A DNA stretch of 64,000 nt, taken from the NCBI GenBank assembly GCA_964565715.1, contig CAZMGG010000009.1:16967-80966 (forward strand). The letters run 5' to 3'. The stretch comes from CAZMGG01 sp964565715. GTDB taxonomy: Bacteria; Planctomycetota; UBA1135; UBA2386. Shown in pieces: positions 32,717 through 42,300 of the stretch. The position numbers and the translations under genes were made by a program. The notes beneath the pieces were generated by a model. The model was not told the origin of the DNA. It made no database searches and saw only the letters and a list, made by a program, of their open reading frames with translations. How positions within the stretch are numbered: position 1 is the first letter of the stretch; every line of letters starts with the position of its first letter.

Positions 32717-34003
32717 ATGACCACCTCGCGCCGTCGCTTCCTGCAGGGTGCCGCCGCCACCGCCGCCGCCCTGTCGCTGCCCGCCTGCCAGGGCCTGCCC
32801 CGCGCCGCACGCATCGCCGGCAAGGCCCGGCTCGGCGTGATCGGCGTCGGCGGCCGCGGCGGCGACAACCTCAACGGCACGGCCCAGGAGGACATCGTCG
32901 CGCTCTGCGACGTCGACCAGGCCATCCTCGCCCGCACCGCCGAACGCTTCCCGCGGGCGCGAACCTTCGCCGACTTCCGCGAACTGCTGCAGCTACCCGA
33001 CCTCGACGGCGTCGTCGTCAGCACGCCCGACCACACCCACTTCCTGCCGGCGGCGCTGGCCCTGCAGCGCGGCCTGCACGTCTACTGCGAGAAGCCGCTC
33101 TGCCACACCGTCGCCGAGGTCCGCGAGCTGCGCCGCCTCGCCGCCGCCACCGGGGCGGTCACCCAGATGGGCACGCAGATCCACTCGCTGCCCAACTACC
33201 GCCGCGTCGTCGAACGGGTGCGCCAGGGCGTGCTCGGCCCGATCACCGAGGTCCACGTCTTCGTCAATGGCACCCAATGGGCCGGTCGCGGCCGTCCCTC
33301 CGGCGGCAACCTGCCGCCGACGCTCGACTGGCAACTCTGGCTCGGGCCCGCGCCGGAACGGCCCTACGCCGACGGCTACCACCCGGCCGGCTGGCGCCGC
33401 TACTGGGACTTCGGCGGCGGCACCATGGCCGACATGGCGTGCCACTTCACCGATCTGGCCTTCTGGGCGCTCGACCTGGACGCGCCCACCGAGGTGCAGG
33501 CCGACGGGCCCGATCCCGACTCGGAGGCGGCGCCGCCGGGCCTGCGCGTGCGCTACGCGTTCCCGGCCCGCGGCGAACGCCCGGCCCTGGCTCTCACCTG
33601 GTACGACGGCAACCATCGGCCGCCGGACGAGGTGCTGAAGGCGCGCGGACTCGACGGCTGGAAGAACGGCGTGCTCTTCGTCGGCCGCGACGGCTGGCTC
33701 TGTTCGGACTACACGCGGCACGTGATCGGCCCGGACGCCGTGGCTGCCACGGCGCCGCCGCCGGAGTCGATCGCGGCCTCGCCGGGCCACTACGCCGAGT
33801 GGCTCGATGCCATGCGCGGCGGGCCGGCGCCGCTCTGCGCCTTCGACTACTCGGGGCCGCTCACCGAGGCGGTGCTGCTCGGCGTCGCCAGCCACCGCGC
33901 CGGCAACGTCAAGACGAGCTGGGACGGCTCGGCCATGCGCGCCGGGCATCCCGACGTGCAGGCGCTGCTGCACAAGACCGTGCGGCCGGGCTGGGAGGCG
34001 TAG
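32717..34003 (+). CDS. Tat-exported Gfo/Idh/MocA-family oxidoreductase
   Basis: A 428-residue protein. MTTSRRRFLQGAAATAAALS is a twin-arginine export signal. The Rossmann nucleotide motif GVIGVGGRGGDN starts at residue 40 and CEKPLCHTVAEV carries the EKP motif (125-127) whose lysine is catalytic in this family. GGGTMADMACHFTDLAFWAL is the usual block near the substrate histidine. These NAD(P)-dependent enzymes act on sugars and related polyols; many planctomycete members are Tat-exported, and how they get cofactor outside the cytoplasm is not settled. Its neighbours give no clue to the substrate. It converges with cutC, with only three bases between them. Confidence 0.9.
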   Translation: MTTSRRRFLQGAAATAAALSLPACQGLPRAARIAGKARLGVIGVGGRGGDNLNGTAQEDIVALCDVDQAILARTAERFPRARTFADFRELLQLPDLDGVVVSTPDHTHFLPAALALQRGLHVYCEKPLCHTVAEVRELRRLAAATGAVTQMGTQIHSLPNYRRVVERVRQGVLGPITEVHVFVNGTQWAGRGRPSGGNLPPTLDWQLWLGPAPERPYADGYHPAGWRRYWDFGGGTMADMACHFTDLAFWALDLDAPTEVQADGPDPDSEAAPPGLRVRYAFPARGERPALALTWYDGNHRPPDEVLKARGLDGWKNGVLFVGRDGWLCSDYTRHVIGPDAVAATAPPPESIAASPGHYAEWLDAMRGGPAPLCAFDYSGPLTEAVLLGVASHRAGNVKTSWDGSAMRAGHPDVQALLHKTVRPGWEA

Positions 34004-34006
34004 CCC

Positions 34007-34744
34007 TCAGCGGTCCAGCGCAGCCCGCATCGCCGCCACGATGGTGCCGTCGGTGCGGCGCTGTTCGCGGCCCGCGGGCGGCAGCGCGATGCCCATCGCC
34101 ACCGCCGGCCGCTGGAACGTCATGCCGCCGGCTGCCCACGCGGTGGCCGAGAGATGCACTTCGCGCACGCCGGTGGTCTGGACCAGCGTCCTCACGTGGT
34201 CGGGGCGCACGCCACCACCGGCCATCACGACGATGCGGTCCCCGGCGCGGGCGACGAGCTGCTGCAGGAGCGGCGCGCCGGCGAGGGCGGTGGGCTGCTG
34301 GCCCGAGGTGAGGACGCGCCCGACGCCGAGCGCGATCAGGGTGTCGAGGGCCGCCAGGGGGTCCGGGGTGAGGTCGAAGGCGCGGTGGAAGGTGAACGCG
34401 GCGTCGCCGCAGGCCTCGCGGATGCGCGCGGTGCGGTCGCGGTCGATAGTTCCGTCGGGGTGGAGCGCGCCGGCGACGATGCCGGCGGCGCCGCCGGCGA
34501 TGGCCGCGCGCACGTCGGCCAGCAGGGCGGTGAACTCGTCGTCGTCGTACAGGAAGTCGCCGCCGCGCGGCCGCGCCATCACCATCACCGGCAGCGGGGT
34601 GACGGCCAGCGTCTGGTGGAGCAGGCCGGGGCCAGGCGTGAGGCCGCCCTCCAGCAGGCCGGCGCACAGTTCGAGCCGGTCGGCGCCGTGCCCGGTGGCG
34701 AGGCGGGCGCCGGCCGGCGAATCGATCACGACCTCCAAGGACAC
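34007..34744 (-). CDS. cutC: CutC-family protein
   Basis: A 245-residue TIM-barrel protein. From a GTG at 34744 it begins SLEVVIDSPAGA, matching the usual start of CutC proteins, followed by GADRLELCAGLLEGGLTPG, VMARPRGGDFLYDDDE, FHRAFDLTPDPLAAL, and VVMAGGGVRPDHV. An in-frame ATG at 34786 would add 14 residues but would overlap the start of the divergent FHA-protease gene, so the shorter start is preferred. CutC was first linked to copper homeostasis in E. coli; that role has been questioned and its reaction is not known. It is 3 bases from the convergent oxidoreductase. Confidence 0.87.
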   Translation of the reverse strand: MSLEVVIDSPAGARLATGHGADRLELCAGLLEGGLTPGPGLLHQTLAVTPLPVMVMARPRGGDFLYDDDEFTALLADVRAAIAGGAAGIVAGALHPDGTIDRDRTARIREACGDAAFTFHRAFDLTPDPLAALDTLIALGVGRVLTSGQQPTALAGAPLLQQLVARAGDRIVVMAGGGVRPDHVRTLVQTTGVREVHLSATAWAAGGMTFQRPAVAMGIALPPAGREQRRTDGTIVAAMRAALDR

Positions 34745-34784
34745 GCGGCTTTGGGCTGTGGCGGACACGGCATAGGATCGTGGC

Positions 34785-36167
34785 ATGCGGGCCCAATTCC
34801 TGCACCTGTCGGGTCCGCGCCGCGGGCGGACCGAGACCTTCGATGGTCCGCTCACGGTGATCGGCAGCGCCGCCGAGGCCGACCTGTTCCTGCCCGACCC
34901 CGCCATCGCCGTCCGCCACGCCGCGGTGCGCTGGGAGGAGCCCAACTGCGCGTTCCGGCTGATCGCCGGCGATGGCCCGGTGTTCGTCAACCGCCAGCAG
35001 GTGCGCGAGGTGATCCTGGAGAGCGGCGACGAGATCGAATTCGGCACAGGCGGGCCGAAGGCGCGGTTCTCGATCTACGTGCCGCCGGGCCGGGTCTGCA
35101 AGCCGGTGCGGCGGATGCTGCGGGACGCCGACGCCGTGAAGCGGAGCAGCGGCCACCTGGCCGGCGCCTCGACCCTGGTGCGGGACCTGCTGACCCAGGC
35201 CACGCCGCAGCTCAAGGTCGGCTTCCCGGTGCTGGTGCTGCTGGTGGCGCTGCCGCTGGCGTGGCTGGCGGGGTGGCTCGGCGGCCGCGGCAGCGAGCAG
35301 CGGCGGCTCACCGCCGACGCGGTGACCCAGCAAGAGCTGGAACGGCTGCGCTCTGAACTGGCGGCGCAGCAGGCGGCGATGGCCGCACTGGTGGCGCAGG
35401 GGCAGGTGCTGGAACGGATCGCGCGGGACTACGGGCCGGGCGTGTGCCTGATCCACGGCGTGTTCGGCTACCAGAAGGCGAGCGGCGAGTGGTACGAGGA
35501 CTCGCCGGGCACGCGGGTCGAGCTGGAGTACACCGGTTCCGGCTTCCTGGCGACGCGGGATGGCCGCGTGCTCACCAACCGGCACGTCGCGGCGCCGTGG
35601 ACCGAGGAGCCGATGACCGAGGTGCTGGAACGGTGGGGCTTCCGGCCGGAGTTCGTGTCGCTGACGGCGACGTTCCCGGGCCGCGCGCCGGTGGCGGTCG
35701 ATCCGGCGACGGTGCGGCTGCGCGGCGACCGCATCGACGTGGCGGTGCTGCGGGTGGCGACCGACGAGAAGGTGCCGGTGCTGCCGCTGCACGGCGACGA
35801 CCTGTCCGACCTGACGGACCGGCGGGCGATCGTGCTCGGCTACCCGACCGGCATCGGCGTGCTGCTGGCGCGGGCCGACGAGGTGCTGGTGGCGGACCTG
35901 AAGGCGCGCCGGGCGGGGATGCGCGAGGTGATCGCGGCGCTGGCGGGGGCCGGCGCGATCCAGCCGCTGCTGACCGAGGGGGTGCTGGGGGCGCGGGAGG
36001 CGCAGAAGCTGGTCTACGACGCGCCGACCACGCACGGCGGCTCGGGCGGGCCGGTGTTCGGCGGTGACGGCACCGTGATCGGGGTCAACTTCGCGGTGCT
36101 GCAGGGTTTTGGCGGCGCCAACTTCGGCGTGCCGATCCGCTACGCGCGCGAGCTGCTGGGGCCCTGA
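34785..36167 (+). CDS. FHA domain - transmembrane - trypsin-like serine protease
   Basis: A 460-residue membrane protein. Residues 1-100 are an FHA-like phosphopeptide-binding fold (GPLTVIGSAAEADLFLPDP, VRHAAVRWE, VFVNRQQV, LESGDEIEFG). A transmembrane helix (VGFPVLVLLVALPLAWLAGW, about 146-166) and a coiled coil follow. The C-terminal 250 residues are a trypsin/HtrA-like protease with triad His267 (LTNRHVAAP), Asp318 (RIDVAVLR) and Ser420 (HGGSGGPVFG). No PDZ domain is seen. The topology puts FHA in the cytoplasm and the protease outside, which suggests phosphorylation-dependent control of an envelope protease; that is inference. A TAGGAT hexamer ends 6 bases before the ATG. Confidence 0.9.
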   Translation: MRAQFLHLSGPRRGRTETFDGPLTVIGSAAEADLFLPDPAIAVRHAAVRWEEPNCAFRLIAGDGPVFVNRQQVREVILESGDEIEFGTGGPKARFSIYVPPGRVCKPVRRMLRDADAVKRSSGHLAGASTLVRDLLTQATPQLKVGFPVLVLLVALPLAWLAGWLGGRGSEQRRLTADAVTQQELERLRSELAAQQAAMAALVAQGQVLERIARDYGPGVCLIHGVFGYQKASGEWYEDSPGTRVELEYTGSGFLATRDGRVLTNRHVAAPWTEEPMTEVLERWGFRPEFVSLTATFPGRAPVAVDPATVRLRGDRIDVAVLRVATDEKVPVLPLHGDDLSDLTDRRAIVLGYPTGIGVLLARADEVLVADLKARRAGMREVIAALAGAGAIQPLLTEGVLGAREAQKLVYDAPTTHGGSGGPVFGGDGTVIGVNFAVLQGFGGANFGVPIRYARELLGP

Positions 36168-36266
36168 CGGGGGCCGATGTGCTGAGGTCGCCCCGGCATG
36201 GGGCGTAGAACGCAATCCCTGCTGGGGTCCGGGGTTCCGGAGGTTCCCCCCAACCACGAGGACCTC

Positions 36267-37568
36267 ATGCGGATCGTTCCGATCGTGCTGCTCACGGCTC
36301 TCCCCCTGTCGGCCCAGGACCCCACACCGGCGCCGACGCCGGCTCCCCAGGGCCCGGAGATCGTCATCCCCGGCGTGCGCAAGCTGACCGTCAGCGGTCA
36401 GTACCGGCTGCGCTACGAGAACCAGATCGACTACGACTTCGACAAGTCGAAGGGCAGCGCCGCCAGCAACGACTTCTTCAGTCAGCGCGTGCGCGTCGGG
36501 CTGGGCTTCGAGTTCAGCGACGAGGTGAAGGCCTTCTTCCAGCTGCAGGACGCCCGCGAGTGGGGCGAGGAGGCGTCGACGGTGGACGACATGGCCGACG
36601 GGCTCGACCTGCATCAGGGCTACGTCGACATCGGCAGGACGCCGTGGATCGGCGGCAGCACGCGGATCGGCCGGCAGGAGATCAACCTGGGCGATCAGCG
36701 GCTGGTCGGCGCGCTGGACTGGCGGACCGGCGGCCGGGCGCTGGACGGCATCCTGCAGAGCTGGGCCTGCTGCGACGACTGCAGCTGGGTGGCCTGGGCG
36801 GTGCAGGGCCGCGAGGCGATCAACGCGGTGAACGACGACCTGTGGTTCGGCGGCGTGCAGTGGAACCGCAAGCTGGGCGCGGTGCAGGGCGAGTTCTACC
36901 TGATGTACCTGCACGACGACGGCACGGCGCCGGGGCTGAGCCACAACCGCTTCACGCTGGGCACGCGGCCGGTGTGGACCGATGGGCCGTGGGAGGCGGG
37001 CATGGAACTCGCCACCCAGTTCGGCGAGCAGGCCGGCGCCGACATCCCGATCGGCGACGCCTACGCGGCGCACGTGCACGTGAAGCACACGTTCGCCGGC
37101 GAGCGCAGGTTCTACGTGATGCCGGCGCTGGACCTGGCGTCCGGCGACGACCCCAACACCGCCGACAACGAGCGCTTCCACAACCTGTTTCCGACGGCGC
37201 ATGCCCACTGGGGCATGATGGACCTGGCGCAGTGGGAGAACCTGTTCAACCCGTGGGTGCGGGTGGGCGCGCAGTGCTGCGAGCAGACCGACGTGTCGGT
37301 CACCTGGCACTACTTCCGGGCGATGGAGGCGGGCGACGCGTTCCGCGGGCCGAACGGCACCCTGTCAGCGGGCAACCCGGCGTTCTCGCGGACGATGGGC
37401 AACGAGATCGACCTGCTGCTGACCCGCAAGCTGGACATCGCACCGGCGGTGAAGGCGGCGCTGCAGCTCGGCTATGGCGTGTTCCTGCCCGGCGCCGGCG
37501 TCCGCGACGCCAACGGCACCGATGACGTCGCGCACTTCGTCTACGTGCAGTTCGACGTGAAGTTCTGA
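36267..37568 (+). CDS. Outer-membrane porin, alginate-export-like
   Basis: A 433-residue protein with a signal peptide (MRIVPIVLLTALPLSAQ) and a proline-rich spacer. From residue 40 alternating strands dominate (LTVSGQYRLRYENQIDYDF, DFFSQRVRVGLGFEFSDEVKAFFQLQDAREWG, STRIGRQEINLGDQRLVGALDW), matching alginate-export/porin-type outer-membrane beta barrels, and the last residues FVYVQFDVKF end in Phe as outer-membrane proteins usually do. An SD-like GAGGA lies 5 bases before the ATG. Two cysteine pairs (CCDDC, QCC) are unusual in such barrels. It probably forms a channel for a small or anionic solute. A GC-rich hairpin region and an assembly gap follow the stop codon. Confidence 0.8.
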   Translation: MRIVPIVLLTALPLSAQDPTPAPTPAPQGPEIVIPGVRKLTVSGQYRLRYENQIDYDFDKSKGSAASNDFFSQRVRVGLGFEFSDEVKAFFQLQDAREWGEEASTVDDMADGLDLHQGYVDIGRTPWIGGSTRIGRQEINLGDQRLVGALDWRTGGRALDGILQSWACCDDCSWVAWAVQGREAINAVNDDLWFGGVQWNRKLGAVQGEFYLMYLHDDGTAPGLSHNRFTLGTRPVWTDGPWEAGMELATQFGEQAGADIPIGDAYAAHVHVKHTFAGERRFYVMPALDLASGDDPNTADNERFHNLFPTAHAHWGMMDLAQWENLFNPWVRVGAQCCEQTDVSVTWHYFRAMEAGDAFRGPNGTLSAGNPAFSRTMGNEIDLLLTRKLDIAPAVKAALQLGYGVFLPGAGVRDANGTDDVAHFVYVQFDVKF

Positions 37569-37667
37569 CCGTACAGGCCGCGGGCCCCCCCGGGGGGGGG
37601 CCCCGGCGCAGCGGTTGGGTCCGGGCGCGGCGACATTGGCGTGGGCGTTGGGGGCCGCGAATGACAG

Positions 37668-37677
37668 NNNNNNNNNN
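37668..37677. other. Assembly gap (10 N)
   Basis: Ten N in a 216-base region between convergent genes. Sequence on the left (GCGCAGCGGTTGGGTCCGG region) resembles a noisy copy of that on the right (CTGCGGATCGGTCCTGG region), so the region is probably misassembled around a GC hairpin. Confidence 0.95.
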
Positions 37678-37740
37678 GCCGGCGCGCTCTGTGTCAGTGT
37701 TCTGTTCTCTTTTATGTTCGCACCTCCCGGGCGGGGGGCC

Positions 37741-37760
37741 CCGCGGGGGGGCCCCCGCGG
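37741..37760. terminator. GC-rich hairpin between convergent genes
   Basis: CCGCGGGGG followed by its exact complement CCCCCGCGG, two bases apart, forms a very stable hairpin 25 bases beyond the stop of the UGA-containing gene. It lies between convergent genes. Nearby sequence quality is doubtful because of the adjacent gap. Confidence 0.45.
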
Positions 37761-37784
37761 CTCTGCGGATCGGTCCTGGCGCGG

Positions 37785-38726
37785 CTACTTGGCCTTGGCC
37801 TTGTCGAGCAGCTTCTGCCAGCTCTCCTTGGCCCGGGCGTAGCGCGGGTTGTCGCCGGCGGCCTTCATCAGCTCGTCGTAGGACAGCTGGCCCAGCTCAC
37901 CGTCGACGGTGTTGGCGGCGTGGGTGAGGGTGAGCTGCCAGAACATCGGCGCCTGGTCGGAGCTCGGCCGGCGGCCGGCCTTGGCGATGGCGGCGACCTG
38001 CTCGGCGGCCTTGTCCGGGCCGAGCTGGCGGATCTGGCCGGCGATGGCGCGGACCTCGGCGTCGGTCAGGCTCTGGTCGACCTTGGCCTTCTCCTCGTTG
38101 GTCCAGTTCTTGATCGCGGCGGCGCGCTCCTTGATCGCGTCGGCGTCGAGCTGGCCGAGGTCGATCTCGGCGAGCAGCAGCTTCTTCTGCACCTTCTCGT
38201 CGGCGCCGCCGCGGGCCGCCAGCGCCTTCAGGTCGGTGACCACCGCCACCGCCTTCTGCGACTTGACGAAGCCGTCGACCGAGCGCTCGCCCTGCTTGGC
38301 GATCACGTTGCCGTCGGCGTCCATCCAGGCCAGCGAGGGGAAGCCGGTGAAGCCCTTCTCCTGCAGCAGGGTGCCGTACTTCTCGCCCTCGACCCGCGAC
38401 GTGTTGTGCAGGAAGAGGACCACGCTCTTGGCGAAGCCGGGGAACTTGTCGTCGGAGAGCGCACCGCTCTCCAGGGCATCGCAGGGGGGTCAACCGGCGT
38501 AGGAGCGGGTGAAGTAGGCGAAGATCGGCTTGCCTTCCTTCTTGGCCGTCGCCCGGGCCTCGTCGTAGTCGGTGATCCAGGGGGCCTTCTTGAAGACGGG
38601 CTTGGCGAGCTTCTCCTCGCGCTGCTTGACGAGCTCTTCCTGGCTCTTCTGGCCACGCTGCGCCGGCGCGACGCCGGCCAGCAGGGCGGCCACGAGGCCC
38701 AGGGTGAGGGAGAGGGGGATTCTCAT
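37785..38726 (-). CDS. Predicted selenoprotein: exported thioredoxin-like protein with in-frame UGA (G-U-P-P-C)
   Basis: The frame from ATG 38726 to TAG at 37785-37787 is 313 codons with one internal TGA at 38490-38492 (residue 79). Reading it as selenocysteine gives IFAYFTRSYAG-U-PPCDALESGALSDD, a thioredoxin-type redox loop with U79 and C82. A signal peptide (LSLTLGLVAALLAGVAPAQ) precedes it and GFTGFPSLAWMDADGNV after it is the cis-proline strand of a thioredoxin fold, so both halves belong together. The C-terminal 150 residues are helical and lysine-rich. A perfect 7-bp hairpin follows the UGA. The true stop is TAG. AAGGA lies 8-9 bases upstream of the start. It is the last gene of a same-strand run after the lipoprotein and dehydrogenase genes. 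Not a pseudogene in my reading. Confidence 0.83.
38454..38472 (-). promoter_or_regulatory. SECIS-like stem-loop downstream of UGA 38492
   Basis: Read on the minus strand, GGAGAGC and GCUCUCC pair perfectly (7 bp) around a 5-nt apical loop GGUGC. The loop starts 25 nt after the UGA and its first two bases are G, which fits the published bacterial SECIS rules (loop 3-14 nt, 16-37 nt after UGA, G in the first two positions). Loop size and distance are the same as at the first UGA gene (16577-16598). Confidence 0.75.
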
Positions 38727-38811
38727 GGGGTTTCCTTCGGTGGTTGGGGAAGGCGCGATGATACGGGGCGCTGCCGGGGCCCGTTAGTTCGGCCTCACCG
38801 GAATGGCTGGA

Positions 38812-39240
38812 TCAGCCGCCGATCACCACGTCGGTCAGGTCCGCCACCGGCAGGCCGCCGGGGTCGCGGATGTCGCCGCGGCGGACCACCAGGTCGCGGC
38901 CCTGGGCCCGGGCGGCCCGCGTGACCGCCTCCTTGATGCGGTGGTCCATCTCGCCGAGCAGGATGCCATGGCGGGCGGATCCCTGGCGCACGCCATCCTG
39001 CTGGATGGTGCGCCACTCGGGGGTGGCGTCGCGGACCCGGCCCAGGTCGATGACCGCCGGCCGGGTGCTGGTGTAGGCGTTGCCGAAGTAGATCACCGCG
39101 TCGGGCGCGAGCTGCACCAGGCCGCCGCCGCGGGGCGACAGGCCGGCTTCGGGGGTGGCGGTGCAGCCGGTGAGGCCGGCGGTGAGGCCGGCGGCGAGGC
39201 CGGTGAAGAGGCGGAGCCAGGCGGTGCGAGGGCGCGGCAT
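38812..39240 (-). CDS. Small lipoprotein of unknown function
   Basis: A 142-residue protein from ATG 39240 with an AGGGA ribosome-binding site. The signal sequence ends in the lipobox GLTGC, so Cys26 would be lipidated. The mature part holds VIYFGNAYTSTRPAVIDLGRV, a helix SARHGILLGEMDHRIKEAVTRAARAQGRDLVV and a closing LPVADLTDVVI, a layout reminiscent of OmpH/Skp-like periplasmic chaperones, which share the VID-helix-DLVV-DLT order. That similarity is weak. It lies between the dehydrogenase gene (72 bases upstream) and the UGA-containing gene (85 bases downstream) on the same strand. Confidence 0.72.
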   Translation of the reverse strand: MPRPRTAWLRLFTGLAAGLTAGLTGCTATPEAGLSPRGGGLVQLAPDAVIYFGNAYTSTRPAVIDLGRVRDATPEWRTIQQDGVRQGSARHGILLGEMDHRIKEAVTRAARAQGRDLVVRRGDIRDPGGLPVADLTDVVIGG

Positions 39241-39312
39241 TGTCGGTCTCCCTTCGGGTGACGTGCGGTCGGCATTGTGACCGGAACGGCGGGGCCGGCG
39301 CCAGCGAAGGGC

Positions 39313-42300
39313 TCAGGAGTCCTTGCGGGTGGCCAGGAACTCGACCAGGTCGCGCACCTGTCGGGGCGAGAGGATGCCGCCCATGGGCGGCATCGCCGAT
39401 GTCGTGCTGCCGACCCGTTCCTTGATCCGGTCGTTTGGCACTTGCGTGGCCTTGCCGTCGACATCGGTGACCTCGACCACGCCGTCCTGATCCCTGGTGA
39501 CGATGCCCGCCAGCAGTTCGCCGTTGTGCAGGTGCAGCACCACCGAGGCGTAGCCCTCGGCGATCTCGGCGCTCGGCGCGAGCAGGGACCGCAGCAGCGC
39601 GGTGCGGTCGCGCTGGGCGCCGATGCCGTCGAGGCGCGGGCCGGCGCTGCCGCCGCGCCCGCCGATGGAATGGCAGCGCTGGCAGTTGGCGCGCTCGTCC
39701 TGGAAGAAGACCTGGCGGCCCTGCTCGGCGTCGCCGCCCTGCAGGCACTGCTGGAACGGCAGCAGCGGGTCGTCGCCGAAGGCGGCGGTGCGGCGCTCGA
39801 GGCGTTCGCGCACGGCGTCCTCCTGGCGCTTCTGCGCGGCCTCGAGCAGTTCGAGCTGCACGGCGGCGTCGACCTTGCCGGCGGCGAGGTCGTCGAGGGC
39901 CTGGAGCAGCAGGTCGGCGGCGGCGGCGCTGCCGAGGTCGCCGAGTGCGGCGAAGGCGCCGCGCCTCTCCCGGCGGGAGCCGTTCTGCAAGAGGCTCGCC
40001 AGCACCGGCACGGCCTTGTCGGGGTTGCGGCGGGCGAAGATGCGCACCGCGGCCTCGCGCAGGCCGCCCGGCGCGTCGGCCGGCAGCGCGTCCACCACGG
40101 CGTCCAGTTCCGGCGCGTCGAGCGTGTCGAGGGCCCGCAGCGCGGCCTCGCGGGCGCGAACCGGGCGGCCGGCGTCGCCGACCAGCGTGGCCAGGGCCGC
40201 GGCCGCGCCGGCGACGCGCAGTTGGCCCGCCACCGTTGCCGCCTGCTGCGCCACCCCGTGGTCCCGGTCGGCCAACAGCCCGGGCAGGGCCGCCGCCAGG
40301 GGCTCGACGACGCGGGCCGGGTCGGGATGGGTCACCGGCCGCCAGTTGCCGTCGATGCGGTCCTGGCCATGCGGTGCGGGCCACTCGCCGAGCATGGCCA
40401 GCGCCTCGATCCGCATGGCGCTGCCGCGGCGCGCATCGGTGGCGAAGGCCAGCAGCGCGAGGCCGTGCTCGGGCTGGCCGAGCAGGCGGTTGCCGTGCAG
40501 CACGCGGTGGGTGAGCGGGCCGTCCGCGGGCAGGTCGCCGTCGATGAGCGCCGCCAGGGCGGGCAGCGCCGCGTCCACCGGCGCGTCGTGGATGGCGCTT
40601 GCCGCCTCGGTGCGGACCAGGAGGTCCGGATCCCGCAGGGCCGACGCCAGTTCGGGATCGGCCAGCCGGCGCAACGCCAGCACCGCGCCGAGCCGCACCG
40701 CCACGTCGTCGTCGGCGAGCGCCCGGTGCAGCACCGCGCGGTCGTCGAGGCCGGCCAGCGCCAGCGCGAGTCCGTGCCGCAGCCATGGGTCGCGGTCGCC
40801 GCAGTGCCGCAGGGCCGCCAGGATGGCCGGCGTGGCCTTCGCCGCGGCGCCGGGACCGAACTTGCCCAGCGCGATGGCCGCCTGCAGCCGCACCCGCGAG
40901 TTGGGGTCGTGCTGCACCAGTTGGACGAGCCGGTCGCGCGCCTCCTGCCAGACGGCGCCGGGGTTCTTGCCCCAGCGCGCGTCGCCGAGCACCCGGGCGC
41001 CCTGCGCGCGCACTTCGGCATCGCCGTCGCCGAGCAACGGCACCACCGGGGCGAGGGCCTGCGGATCGGACCGGCCGAGGATGCCGAGGCCCCAGATGCC
41101 GTGCAGCCGCGCGCGCTGGCGATCGGGCCCGGCGGCGGCCGCCGCCAGCACGTCCCGCGCGCCCTGGTCGACCAGCGCGAACTGCGCCTTCTGTCGCATG
41201 CGGCGATCCTGGTGGTCGAGCAGCGGCAGCAGCTGGTCGGGCCGCAGCCGGCCGAGGTCGCTGGCCAGGTCCTGGGCGAGGGTGCGCAGCCGCAGGTCGT
41301 TGCGCTGGCCCGCCGTGCGGACCCGGTAGATGCGGCCCTTGCCGGTCTTGTTCCAGCCGTTCACCCAGTCGGACAGGTAGAGGCTGCCGTCGGGGCCGAT
41401 GTCGACGTCGGTGCACAGGATGCGCCACACCGGCTGCTCCAGCCGCGCCACCTCGAAGCCCGCGCCCCGCGGCTCGAGCCGGATCGCCCGCAGGCCGCTC
41501 GGCGCGGGCGCGCCGCGGAAGTCGCACAGGAAGAAGTGGCCGCGGTAGCGGTCGGGCAGGCCCAGCCCGGTGTCGTAGACCAGACCCGACGGCCCGTCGG
41601 CGATGTTGGCGATCGGCGGCACGATCCAGGCGGCCTGGCCGGGGAACGGCGGGTGCCACAGCTTCTCGCGGTTCCAGCGGCCGCGATCGTCGACCCACTG
41701 GTGGCCGATGCGCCAGCCGGAGTCGCCGCCTTCCACCACGAACACGAAGCGGGCCTTGTCGCCGCCGTCGCTGTTGTTGTCGCCACTGAACAGGTCGCCG
41801 CGGTCGTCGAAGGCCAGTTCCTGCGGGTTGCGCAGGCCGCGGTGGAAGACCTCCAGGTGGCTGCCGTCCAGCTCGCAGCGCAGCACGGCGCCCTCGTGCG
41901 GGTGGTCGAGCAGCGCGCCCTCGCGGGTGCGCACGTGGAAGCCGCGGTCGCCGATCGAGAAGTAGAGGCGCCGGTCCGGGCCGATCACCAGCCCGTGCAT
42001 GTCGTGGCCGATCAGCGACACGTGCACGCCCCAGCCGTCGGACACGGCCTCCTGCTGGTCGGCGCGGCCGTCGCCGTCGGTGTCCCGCAGCCGCCAGAGC
42101 TTCGGGATGTTGGTGAACCAGACGTCGCCCTGGTGGAACAGCACGCCGGACGCGATGCCGTCGGCCAGGTCGCGGAACGAGTCGGCGAACACCGTGCTCT
42201 GGTCCATCACGCCGTCGCCGTTCCGGTCCTGCAGCAGCCGGATGCGCTCCGGGAAGGCCGCGTAGCCCTCGATCTTGTCGGCGATGTGGCGGCGGTACAT

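Noticed and set aside
37785..38492. Pseudogene explanation for the interrupted gene at 38492
   Set aside because: Only one stop is present, at a functional redox position, with no frameshift or other decay and with normal codon bias on both sides; a second gene shows the same arrangement.
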